A stretch of 64,000 nucleotides of DNA from positions 1 through 64,000 of the forward strand of contig JBDWGM010000096.1 in assembly GCA_039975755.1 (NCBI GenBank). Reading direction: 5' to 3'. Shown here one piece after another: positions 27,975-36,040 of this stretch. The first letter of the stretch is position 1. Every line of letters starts with the position of its first letter. Source of the stretch: JABSSA01 sp039975755. GTDB lineage: Bacteria; Pseudomonadota; Alphaproteobacteria; Rhodobacterales; Rhodobacteraceae. Made by a program: the position numbers and the translations under genes. The notes below the pieces were generated by a model that was not told the origin of the DNA, searched no databases, and was given only the letters and a program-made list of their open reading frames with translations.

Positions 27975-28953
27975 CGGAATTCCCAGATCGCACTGCCAGC
28001 CATGCACGCAAATCTGCGGCCAACGCATCATCCACACCCCGACCACGCAGGACCATGCGGCCTTGCTTTTGCTCCAGCATCACCCCCGGGGCGATCTCAA
28101 CCGGGTCAGCTGATTTGCGCGGAGCAGGGGTCGCGCCCTTCTTCAATGCCCGCTCAAGACGGGCCCGTTCTTCTGTTGCATCTGATGCAGGTGTTTTGCG
28201 CAACGCATCGCGCAACCGGTTGCCCATCGGTGCATCTGCTTCGATCGCACTGGCCAAAGCCAATCCCAGTTTTTCAGGGATCGCAGCCGGAAACCGCAAG
28301 CCACTGTCCAGCACGCGGTGCAGCACCACGAATTTCAAGATCTTTGACCGTTTCGGAGCCGGGGCATTTGCGAATAACGCCGCCACAGCCGCACCCGCAT
28401 TACGATACACGCCGATCCGAACCGCTTCGGCCGCCAAACGGGCGCGCTCATAAAAGCTAAGACCTGCCCGGATCTCGTTTTCCTCGATCATGGCCACATA
28501 AGCATCTGACGCCGTTTCCGGCGCACGGATCATCGCCAGCACATCCGACTGCCCTAAACGCCTCAGGGCTTCGATCCGGCGCCACCCTGAAATCAGCCCA
28601 TATCGTCCCTCGGCCAAGGCCACGACTTCGACGGGGGTTTGCTGCCCACGCGCTGCCAGACTTTGGGTCAAGGCCTCCATATCCTCATCCGCCAGCACCA
28701 AGCGATCCCGGACCAGATGATCGACTTCGATGGCTGCAATCGGCAGAGCCTGCACCAAGCGCCCTTCGCGCCGCGCGGTCTCTAACACGCCTGCAACCTC
28801 TTCAAACGCCGCCTGTGACGCCGCCTGCGAGGCCACATCCGCAATCGGCGGTGTACTGCGCCGCACACCAGCCCAGCCATCCTTGAACGCTTTGGTCTCA
28901 AGCCCTGCAGGCACTTCAAGCTGTGCCGGAGCCAAACGTTTGCGTTTTGCCAT
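27955..28953 (-). CDS. parB: ParB/RepB-type plasmid partition protein
   Basis: A 332-residue protein. ATG 28953 is preceded by GAGGAGGAAC at ideal spacing, so I reject the longer frame that starts at 29043. The ParB nuclease-like domain includes LPIAAIEVDHLVRDRL near residue 70. ALTQSLAARGQQTPVEVVAL and GRYGLISGWRRIEALRRLG are the box I/II region of RepB/ParB plasmid proteins. A helix-turn-helix and a C-terminal dimerisation tail follow. It binds parS centromeres and, with ParA, segregates the replicon. The gene sits 43 bases after parA in the same transcript. No parS motif was recognised with confidence. Confidence 0.9.
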   Translation of the reverse strand: MAKRKRLAPAQLEVPAGLETKAFKDGWAGVRRSTPPIADVASQAASQAAFEEVAGVLETARREGRLVQALPIAAIEVDHLVRDRLVLADEDMEALTQSLAARGQQTPVEVVALAEGRYGLISGWRRIEALRRLGQSDVLAMIRAPETASDAYVAMIEENEIRAGLSFYERARLAAEAVRIGVYRNAGAAVAALFANAPAPKRSKILKFVVLHRVLDSGLRFPAAIPEKLGLALASAIEADAPMGNRLRDALRKTPASDATEERARLERALKKGATPAPRKSADPVEIAPGVMLEQKQGRMVLRGRGVDDALAADLRAWLAVRSGNSAQEAEK

Positions 28954-28996
28954 AACTATGTTCCTCCTCAGAGCCGTGCCTGCCGAATAGAGTCTG

Positions 28997-30376
28997 TTAC
29001 GCGGCCCCTGCATCCTCTTGTACATCCCGGCGCCACGCCCCAATCAGCAGTTTTTTGAACGCGGCATAGGTTTCATCAAACGTGGCCCGTCCACGCGCAT
29101 AGGTTTCGCGATTGAAATCCCGGTAATCGGCCTCGTAAATCCCATGAACGGTTTCGCCCGCTTGACCAATCAAGGCAGTATAATCCTGCCGGTAGGGGCA
29201 CAGGGTTGGCCCCAGATAGGCTTGGATCAACGCCGCCATCTCGGCCTGCTGTGCGCCGTCAAAGCGTGTGATGACCGCCTGCACCGCGTCCCATTCAAAC
29301 CGCAGCTCTTCGCGCCCCAAGGCGCGTGCGGCCATGTTCTCGCCCTCTTCGATGGACTGAAAGGTCGAATGCAGCATGTCGAAAAACCGGCCCGTGCTGT
29401 CAAATTCCACAAAGGACGCACCCATCGGCACCAACAAGATATCTGCCGCAGCCAACCCATTGATCGTCAGATACCCAAGGGCAGGGGGCGTATCGAGAAA
29501 GACGATGTCATATTCATCCAACACCCCATCCGCCGCCAGTATATCCGACAACGCATCCCACAGCTTCCAACCGCGTGCCGCCATCCGCCAGACCGGGATT
29601 TGGAATTCGGACCAATACAGGTTCAGCTGCGCCCCAATCAGATCAATATTGGGCCAGTGCGTTTTCTGGATGATGTCAGGGGCCTGCACGCCCAAAGCTT
29701 CGCTCAGCGTCTCATCAAGGGGCTGGGGCGGCTCTCCGCGGTCCAGACGACGCTGGTTGTCCGCCCGCAAGTGTTCGCCGTAGTGACGCGCCAACAGCGG
29801 AAACACGGTTTGCCATTCATCTTCGATGCGTGCGCCAAAGATCGACGTCATCGATCCCTGACTGTCCAGATCGATCATCAGCACCTTGTAACCATCCAGC
29901 GCCGCCGACATGGCCAGATGCGCACAGGTGGATGTTTTCCCAACACCGCCTTTGAAATTCGCCACTGTCACAACCTTGGCTGGCTGTCCTTTGGGGCGAT
30001 AGGGCAAGTATTCCTTGGTCTTTGATCCTTCGGCCCCGAAATGGGCCCGCAGGCGCAGCACCTCGTCCAATGTGAACCATTTGGCCCCGCCATCGGTTTC
30101 GGTCACCCCTTGGGGCAAATCCGGGTTTTGGCGCAGCACGCGGCGAAAATGGGCAGGCGCCACAGGGATCAGATATTTCGTGATTTCCCATGTCGAAAAG
30201 CGCCGCAGATGGCGTTGGCCCAGATCATCCAATCCGCGCCCGGCCAGATCACTTCTGCCTTGTTGGCAAGCGGCTGCAATCCGTGCAAAATCACCCGTAG
30301 AGCTGGGTGCATCCATCGCCGCCATCGCGGAATCGGCGTTGATATTGAAATATGGTGGGAGGTCTGAACTGCTCAT
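28997..30376 (-). CDS. parA: ParA/RepA-type partition ATPase
   Basis: A 459-residue ATPase. An N-terminal MerR-like helix-turn-helix region (about residues 60-110, FSTWEITKYLIPVAPAHFRR) precedes the deviant Walker A box FKGGVGKTST at 141-150. Walker B-like IVFLDTPPALGYLTI lies near 283. This is the type Ib ParA layout of large alphaproteobacterial plasmids, in which the protein drives segregation and represses its own operon. The ATG at 30376 has AGAGGGTGAG directly upstream. It is transcribed with parB and divergently from the replication initiator, with about 420 bases between them. Confidence 0.93.
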   Translation of the reverse strand: MSSSDLPPYFNINADSAMAAMDAPSSTGDFARIAAACQQGRSDLAGRGLDDLGQRHLRRFSTWEITKYLIPVAPAHFRRVLRQNPDLPQGVTETDGGAKWFTLDEVLRLRAHFGAEGSKTKEYLPYRPKGQPAKVVTVANFKGGVGKTSTCAHLAMSAALDGYKVLMIDLDSQGSMTSIFGARIEDEWQTVFPLLARHYGEHLRADNQRRLDRGEPPQPLDETLSEALGVQAPDIIQKTHWPNIDLIGAQLNLYWSEFQIPVWRMAARGWKLWDALSDILAADGVLDEYDIVFLDTPPALGYLTINGLAAADILLVPMGASFVEFDSTGRFFDMLHSTFQSIEEGENMAARALGREELRFEWDAVQAVITRFDGAQQAEMAALIQAYLGPTLCPYRQDYTALIGQAGETVHGIYEADYRDFNRETYARGRATFDETYAAFKKLLIGAWRRDVQEDAGAA

Positions 30377-30798
30377 CTCACCCTCTGTGTATCATGTTTT
30401 TGGTATAGTACTCTAAAACACGTCACATGCAAGCATACACATCTCACCTTTAGCCTTTTCTAAGCAAATCAAGGGGTTCTGCAGGTGGTATGGGTTCTGT
30501 TCTGAGGCAGGTATTTACGGTGTATCTGTTATATTGTTGTTATATTATTAGTTACGGATCTCTGGCGAATTCGCTAAGTCATTGATATTAAAGCCGTCCA
30601 AAGCTTTTTTTTGAACCTGAGTGACTCTGAACCCCCGATAGGGTGACTCTGATCCCTCGAATGACCGACTCTGATCCCCCGATGAAACCGTGAAGGCTTG
30701 TGGACAGAATCGCGACGAGGTCTTAGCGTTGGGTGTTAATGAAACGACGAAACCCTGACAGAGGCGAAAACGCCCAAGGGTAAAGAGGCGAGCAGGCC
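30377..30798. other. probable replication origin / control region
   Basis: This gap between divergent parA and the initiator gene holds an AT-rich stretch at about 30515-30560. Three directly repeated 16-mers at 30623-30682 follow, then the leader of the initiator gene. A weak DnaA-box-like TTGTGGACA sits near 30697. The arrangement of iterons plus AT-rich DNA beside an initiator gene is that of an iteron-controlled plasmid origin. Confidence 0.6.
30623..30682 (+). repeat. three iterons with 22-bp period
   Basis: GACTCTGAACCCCCGA at 30623-30638, GACTCTGATCCCTCGA at 30645-30660 and GACTCTGATCCCCCGA at 30667-30682 differ at one or two positions. They begin exactly 22 bases apart, two helical turns. 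They lie about 120 bases upstream of the replication initiator. This spacing places the sites on one face of the helix, as expected for binding sites of an iteron-type initiator. Confidence 0.8.
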
Positions 30799-31809
30799 AT
30801 GACAGCAGCAGTAACCCCGGGCAGGGGGGGTGCGTTGGGACGCGCGGTCGACGATTTTTTCGTCTGCGATTTCTTTGCGGCCGTGCCCAAACATGATCTG
30901 GCCTCGATGGAGCATCCGCTGTTTTCGCTGTCGACACGTCCGGACCGGCGGATCCTGAATTACGTGCACAATGATGTCGAAGTCACCGTGACCCCGTCCG
31001 TGAAAGGGCGCGCGACAATCTTTGATGCGGATATCCTGATCTTTTGTATCAGTCAGCTGATGGCGGCCCTGAATGCGGGGCGACCGGTGGCGCGGAACCT
31101 GACGCTGACGGCGCATGATCTGTTGATTGCAACGGGGCGCGAAACCAGTGGCGACAGTTATCGGCGTTTGCGCGATGCGTTCGAACGTTTGGCAGGCACG
31201 CGGATCACCACCAATATCGTGACCGGCGACAAGGACACGACATCCGGGTTTGGATTGATCGAAAGCTGGCAGATTGTGCGGCGCACACGGGCCGGGCGGA
31301 TGGTCAGTGTCAGCGTCACGCTCAGCGAATGGTTATATCGTGCGGTGCTGTCCAAAAGCGTGCTGACGCTCAGCCGGGAGTATTTTTCCCTGCGCCGCCC
31401 GCTGGAACGGCGGCTGTACGAATTGGCGCGCAAACATTGCGGGCGCCAACCGGAATGGCGGGTGTCGGTGGAAACGCTGCTTAAGAAAACCGGATCAGCC
31501 AGCCCGCGCCGGGTGTTCCGAGCGATGGTGCGCGACATCATCAAGCAAGGGCATTTGCCTGATTACGACCTGACCGAAGAGCCGGGTGATTTGATTGTGG
31601 TGCGCCCGCAGGTGGTTGTGGAGCCGGTGGGGCAGGGTGGTCCTCAGCTTAGCATTGCGACCTTGGACGCCGCACGCGATCTGATGCCGGGTTGGGATGT
31701 CTATGCGTTAGAGGCCGAATGGCGCACCATGTGGCACACCAGCGGCAGCCCCCGCCTGCGCAACCCAGACAAAGCCTTTCTGGGCTGGATCAAGAAACGA
31801 CCCGCCTAG
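30799..31809 (+). CDS. repA: plasmid replication initiator, RPA (RepA) family
   Basis: A 336-residue protein. Its N-terminal half has the RPA signature: MEHPLFSLSTRPDRRI near residue 37, YVHNDVEVTVTPS, GRATIFDADILIFCISQL near 72, and the winged-helix region RRLRDAFERLAGTRI near 122. ESWQIVRRTRAGRMVSVSVTLSEWLYRAVL and LSREYFSLRRPLERRLYELARKH follow. I know these from the replicases of roseobacter RepA-type plasmids. It would bind the 22-bp-spaced iterons just upstream and start replication. GAGG precedes the ATG. The C-terminal 80 residues, WDVYALEAEWRTMW onward, are also typical. RepC-type and DnaA-like initiators are absent from the window. Confidence 0.92.
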   Translation: MTAAVTPGRGGALGRAVDDFFVCDFFAAVPKHDLASMEHPLFSLSTRPDRRILNYVHNDVEVTVTPSVKGRATIFDADILIFCISQLMAALNAGRPVARNLTLTAHDLLIATGRETSGDSYRRLRDAFERLAGTRITTNIVTGDKDTTSGFGLIESWQIVRRTRAGRMVSVSVTLSEWLYRAVLSKSVLTLSREYFSLRRPLERRLYELARKHCGRQPEWRVSVETLLKKTGSASPRRVFRAMVRDIIKQGHLPDYDLTEEPGDLIVVRPQVVVEPVGQGGPQLSIATLDAARDLMPGWDVYALEAEWRTMWHTSGSPRLRNPDKAFLGWIKKRPA

Positions 31810-31859
31810 GGGCGCTTTGCGGGACATTGCTTCCAATCTGATCTACAGTGTTTGAGTGT

Positions 31860-32528
31860 TCAAACCGGTAGTCCAGTTTGGTTTCGTTCGATTAAGCGCA
31901 TTGCGACTTCTATCGGCGTTACGTGGACCATCCCTGGATTGTTTTCAACGAAATACTCAGTTTCAGTTTTCTCTGTCCCACGCATTTCAAAAACAGGTTC
32001 ATCAAAAACAGGGTAAGAAGTTACTATCCCCGCGACGCAAAAAACTGAGTTCGCTTTCTCCTGTGGTCGAAACACTACCGGGCCGCCGCTGAAGCCCGGA
32101 TTCGCAAATCCGTCAAGCAGAATGTTGTCTTTTGTTATATGACTTAGCGTTGCAGATTTCACCAATGGCAAGCTAACTTGATAAACACAATCCAGCGAGT
32201 AACCGTATGGAAAGCCTAGAAAATACGCTCTTTGTCCAAAACCGGCCCCGGCGCAGGTTGCTGGCATTTGGAAGGTTGGGGACAATTGTTCTTCCGCTCT
32301 TAAGACGATTACATCGTCTTCCACAGAAGATTTTTCGACCACCTCAAAAGTCTTTGGAATGGGATTACCTTGATCGAAAAGATCAATTTTGCCTCCAGAA
32401 AAATCATCCAAAACATGTTGAGCGGTTACGAAGTATTGCTTTGAATTGTGTTCAAGTGTGAATCCAGTTCCGGTGCTGTCTTGCCATCCAATTTTTTTCA
32501 CCCTGTGAAGAACATTTACTGTCAGCAT
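31860..32528 (-). CDS. trypsin-like serine protease domain protein
   Basis: A 222-residue protein with the chymotrypsin-fold triad in order: His in FVTAQHVLDDF near residue 38, Asp in VEDDVIVLRAE near 72, and Ser in NPGFSGGPVVF near 150. There is no signal peptide or PDZ domain, so it is probably cytoplasmic and unlike HtrA/DegP. GC is clearly lower than the neighbouring plasmid genes, suggesting a separate origin. It sits alone between the replication initiator and a glycosyltransferase and is convergent with the initiator gene. A short inverted repeat GTTTGA/TCAAAC at 31850-31865 covers its stop codon. Free-standing proteases of this kind occur in defence and stress contexts; the role here is unknown. 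Confidence 0.78.
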   Translation of the reverse strand: MLTVNVLHRVKKIGWQDSTGTGFTLEHNSKQYFVTAQHVLDDFSGGKIDLFDQGNPIPKTFEVVEKSSVEDDVIVLRAEEQLSPTFQMPATCAGAGFGQRAYFLGFPYGYSLDCVYQVSLPLVKSATLSHITKDNILLDGFANPGFSGGPVVFRPQEKANSVFCVAGIVTSYPVFDEPVFEMRGTEKTETEYFVENNPGMVHVTPIEVAMRLIERNQTGLPV

Positions 32529-32647
32529 CTTCTTACCTACGTAGACCTAATCGGCTCGGACTAGAGGCGTAGCATCTTCATCGTGAATGTCTAGAAGGGC
32601 TCAGAGCAGCCATTCGCGACCGCCCCCAAGTGGCAATCGCTCTGTCA

Positions 32648-33784
32648 TCAGGACAGGTGGGTCAGGCTGTTGGCCGTCACCCAGCCGGTTTGGTTTTGGG
32701 GATCATCCAGAAACTGGGTGACCAGATCGTTCCATTCCATACCGATATACAGCCCTTCAAGCCCCGCTTCTGCGGCATTGGAAAGCTGCGAAAACAAGCT
32801 TTGATCCGTGGTGATACGCGTGATTTCCTGCGCCAAAGCCTGTGGGTCGGATGCGGCAAATTCCAAACAATCGGTGCCCGGTGTCAGGCGACCACGAAAG
32901 GCTGGGTGGTCTGACAGGATCAGGGGTGAGCGCGAAGCAAGCGCTTCGTAGATCACATTGGGCAACCCTTCGGGATAGCTGTGGCGCGAGGGCACGATGA
33001 CCATGTCATGCGCAGCCATTTGCGCGCGCACCTGATCATGCGGGATCAGCCCGATGAAATCGACCCGGTCCGCTATATCCATTTGGGCCGCCTCAGCGCG
33101 CCAGTGATCCAGATCACCGCCCCCCGCAAAGGTCATGCGCAGACCCGGCGTTTGTTGCACTGCACGCAGGCAATCACCGACGCCTTTATCCTCGCTGAGG
33201 GCGCCTGCATAAAACGCACAAGGGGCTGTGGCATCGTGCAACCCCGTGCGGGCGGGCGCGACATTGCGCAAGCGGGCCCAATCCCAGGGCACGATCCGGG
33301 ACGGATCAAGGCGCAGCACATCCTTGAGGGTTTGCGAGGCATTCAAGCTGTGATTGGCGACACAAGGAAACGGGCCGTTTCGCAGGGCGCGCATCAATTG
33401 CCAATTGGTCCAGCGTGTGCGCGGGCCGCCCTGTTGGAACAGATCAGCAAAGCAAGGCAGGGTCGGGATGTTGCGGGCCTTGGCGGCTTTGATCAGGGGC
33501 AAATGGGGCAGTCGCAAAATCAGCCGGTCCGGGGCTAGACGATCCAGCAACGCACCTGCATCCTGATCACGCGCAATGCCTTCCGAAATCAGCCCCGGCG
33601 CCAATTCATCTTGATGTGGGCCTGTGGTCGACACGGTGGTGACACGTGTCAGGTCTGACCGGTCCAGTAGATCGGCCACAAACTGCACCGAGGCGCGCTG
33701 ATCGCGATAGGTTTCTGCCCCCCCTTCGGCAAAACGTCGATAGGCATCGGCGTAATGGCCGGTCTGAATAAATACGCAATGCAC
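32648..33784 (-). CDS. GT4 family glycosyltransferase
   Basis: A GT-B protein of about 378 residues. The conserved opening is VHCVFIQTGHYADAYRRFAEGG, and the donor half carries CAFYAGALSEDKGVG near residue 190 and RMTFAGGGD near 220. The E(x)7E motif is YPEGLPNVIYEALASRSPL near 276. The frame is open to a TTG at 33871, but that codon has no ribosome binding site. A GTG at 33784 has AAGGA nine bases upstream and starts right before the conserved core, so I choose it. There is no membrane segment. It would add a sugar to the lipid-linked repeat unit. It is divergent from the Gfo/Idh/MocA gene. Confidence 0.84.
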   Translation of the reverse strand: MHCVFIQTGHYADAYRRFAEGGAETYRDQRASVQFVADLLDRSDLTRVTTVSTTGPHQDELAPGLISEGIARDQDAGALLDRLAPDRLILRLPHLPLIKAAKARNIPTLPCFADLFQQGGPRTRWTNWQLMRALRNGPFPCVANHSLNASQTLKDVLRLDPSRIVPWDWARLRNVAPARTGLHDATAPCAFYAGALSEDKGVGDCLRAVQQTPGLRMTFAGGGDLDHWRAEAAQMDIADRVDFIGLIPHDQVRAQMAAHDMVIVPSRHSYPEGLPNVIYEALASRSPLILSDHPAFRGRLTPGTDCLEFAASDPQALAQEITRITTDQSLFSQLSNAAEAGLEGLYIGMEWNDLVTQFLDDPQNQTGWVTANSLTHLS

Positions 33785-34051
33785 GCGGGGTTGTCCTTGC
33801 TCTATCTGCCTTTGGGGCGGGTTCAGGATAGCTGTACCTGATTTGAAACGCACTGGCAGGGCCTGATCCAAGATATTTTGGGGAATAACAGAGCGAAATT
33901 ACCCCTTTATTCAGTGTATTGTTCATGAAAAGCCTTCATTGCCATGAAATCACCCCATTGGCATTGCACGGGCATGGCAAGGCCCGCTATGTGAGGCCGC
34001 GATTAGATCGCCCCTTTGGCGGAACAAAGAACAGATACAGAGTTTATATAT

Positions 34052-35146
34052 ATGACCGAACGTCTCAAGATCGCCGTGGTTGGTCTCGGTAAGATGGGTC
34101 TTTCACATTTTTCGTTGGTTGGGGCACATCCTCAAGCCGAAACGATGGCCTGCGATGCTGCGGGTTTCATGGTCGATGTGTTGTCCAAAAATGTCCCACA
34201 CGCGATCTGGAAAGATTACGACAAGTTGCTGTCCGAAGGCGCACCACAAGCTGTGGTGATTGCCACGCCGTCCCGCCTGCATGCCCCGATGGTGCGCACG
34301 GCCCTTGAAAAGGGTGTGCATGTTTTTTGCGAAAAGCCCTTTTGTCTGGATTGGCGCGAAGCCGAAGAGCTGGCGGATCTGGCCGATAAAAAAGGTCTGA
34401 TCAATCAGGTGGGCTATCACTACCGCCATGTGGGCGCATTCCAAGAGATGAAGCGCCTTGTGGATGCGGGTGCGATTGGGCGGATCACCCATGTGATGGC
34501 CGAAGCCTATGGGCCGGTGGTGCTGCGCCCCAAAAAGCAAAGCTGGCGCACAACCAAATCGGAAGGGGGCGGGTGTCTTTATGATTATGCCGCGCACCCG
34601 CTGAACCTGTTGAACTGGTTCTTTGGCACGCCTGCCGAAGTGACTGGATCAGTGTTGAATTCGATCTTTTCGGAAGGCACCGATGACGAGGTGTTCTCGA
34701 CGTTGCGCTTTGAGGGGGGCCAGACGGCACAGATGTCGGTGAACTGGTCTGACGAAAGTCACCGGAAGATGTCGACCAAGATTTCGATGATCGGGACCAA
34801 CGGGCGTCTGTATGCGGACCGGCAGGAATGTCAGGCTTATCTGCGCGAAGAGGTCCCCGGTCTTGACGGCTATGGCACGGGGTGGAATGTGAAATATACA
34901 ACCGAGCTGACGCAAGAAAGCTGGTTCTATTTGCGCGGCGAAGAATATTCCAACCAGATCGATGCGTTTATCCGCAGCTGTCTGGGGGAAACTGCCCCGT
35001 TGGGCACAGATTTTCGCGATGCAGCGGCCACAGACCGGTCGATTGCGATGATCTTGCAGAATGCAGAAACAGGTCAGGCCGTGGGTGAAGCACCTGCCCC
35101 TGTGACACCTCAGCCCGCCAAACGGCGCGGCTGGTTTGGACGCTAG
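34052..35146 (+). CDS. Gfo/Idh/MocA family NAD(P)-dependent oxidoreductase
   Basis: A 364-residue protein with the N-terminal Rossmann motif KIAVVGLGKMGLSHF at residues 5-19. The family signature HVFCEKPFCLDWREAEELADLA, near residue 90, contains the EKP lysine. The alpha/beta C-terminal domain includes GYHYRHVGAFQEMKRLV and GGGCLYDYAAHPLNLLNW, the region of the usual catalytic His. Such enzymes oxidise or reduce sugars or nucleotide sugars. ATG 34052 is chosen over an in-frame TTG at 34016. It is followed 12 bases later by an uncharacterised gene with which it probably acts. The substrate is not determinable. Confidence 0.87.
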   Translation: MTERLKIAVVGLGKMGLSHFSLVGAHPQAETMACDAAGFMVDVLSKNVPHAIWKDYDKLLSEGAPQAVVIATPSRLHAPMVRTALEKGVHVFCEKPFCLDWREAEELADLADKKGLINQVGYHYRHVGAFQEMKRLVDAGAIGRITHVMAEAYGPVVLRPKKQSWRTTKSEGGGCLYDYAAHPLNLLNWFFGTPAEVTGSVLNSIFSEGTDDEVFSTLRFEGGQTAQMSVNWSDESHRKMSTKISMIGTNGRLYADRQECQAYLREEVPGLDGYGTGWNVKYTTELTQESWFYLRGEEYSNQIDAFIRSCLGETAPLGTDFRDAAATDRSIAMILQNAETGQAVGEAPAPVTPQPAKRRGWFGR

Positions 35147-35158
35147 GGGAGCGCGACA

Positions 35159-36040
35159 ATGGAACATCAGATGGACAAGCTTCTTTTTGGCGACAACCAG
35201 TTCTTTGGCATCAATCACATGTCCGAAGAAAAAGCGCGCGCGCAGGCCATGCGGTTTCAAGACAGCAGTGCAATCATGGACGTGTTGGATGTGGCGTATG
35301 ATGCGGGCATCCGCACCTTTATGTGCACCACCCATGACCGCATCGCCGAAATCGCAGATATCGTGCGCAACAATCCCGAACGCTATCCCGACTTCCTGTT
35401 TTATCCTTGCATGCCCTATGCCCATAAATACGCCAATGCGGTGACAGATTTCGGCATGATGGGCGCGGTTCAGCATTTCATGCCCGAAGGTGGCATGCTG
35501 CAGACTGCCTTGCGGGGCGGCGCGGCACTGGCCACAAAGGATGTGGACGGGATTGCAAAAATCCTGATCGATGCGGAAATGAAGATGTTCAAGGGTCTGA
35601 AGACGCCTGTTGTCTTCATGCAGAACGTCTTTACGGATCTGTTATTGGGTCTGGGCTTTGGCCGGGCCTTGCGTGTGTTCCACGATCACGTGCGCGAAAC
35701 CTATAATGCAGAGCCGGGCTTTATCACGATGAACATGCCCTTGTGTCTTGAGGTGCTAGAACGTGAAGGCATCGAAAACCCGATCATCTGTTCCAACATC
35801 AACAAGATCGGTTTCCGTATGTGTGGCGGCGCCGAAGCTTATAAAGCTGCAATGGAAGCAGGGCGCGTCCGTGCCGTGGCCATGTCGGTTTATGCATCCG
35901 GCGCCATTCCACCGGCCGAAGCCATAGAATGGGTGTCAGAATTGCCAAATCTGGAATCCATCGTCTTTGGAGCCTCCAGCCGTGCCAATATCCATTCGAC
36001 ACGGGATCTGGTTACGCAGCATATGGGATCTGCGCAGTAG
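35159..36040 (+). CDS. uncharacterised TIM-barrel-like protein paired with the oxidoreductase
   Basis: A 293-residue protein that I do not recognise at family level. Features suggest an aldo/keto-reductase or related TIM-barrel fold: LLFGDNQFFGINHM at the start, MDVLDVAYDAGIRTFMCTTHDR near 40, GFITMNMPLCLEVLE near 187, RVRAVAMSVYASGAIPPAEA near 241 and SIVFGASSRANIHST at the end. No canonical AKR catalytic tetrad is evident. GGGAG lies before the ATG. It is tightly placed between the Gfo/Idh/MocA gene and an acyltransferase gene that starts on its stop codon, so it likely belongs to the same modification pathway. The function is unknown. Confidence 0.6.
   Translation: MEHQMDKLLFGDNQFFGINHMSEEKARAQAMRFQDSSAIMDVLDVAYDAGIRTFMCTTHDRIAEIADIVRNNPERYPDFLFYPCMPYAHKYANAVTDFGMMGAVQHFMPEGGMLQTALRGGAALATKDVDGIAKILIDAEMKMFKGLKTPVVFMQNVFTDLLLGLGFGRALRVFHDHVRETYNAEPGFITMNMPLCLEVLEREGIENPIICSNINKIGFRMCGGAEAYKAAMEAGRVRAVAMSVYASGAIPPAEAIEWVSELPNLESIVFGASSRANIHSTRDLVTQHMGSAQ

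Noticed and set aside
29018..30025. 335-codon plus-strand frame
   Set aside because: Complement of parA, which has an intact Walker A box and a good start.
30690..30705. DnaA box near the iterons
   Set aside because: TTGTGGACA matches the consensus at only about seven of nine positions; not enough to call alone.
27955..31809. RepABC-type replicon
   Set aside because: There is no repC, and the partition genes are divergent from a separate RPA-family initiator rather than in a repA-repB-repC operon.
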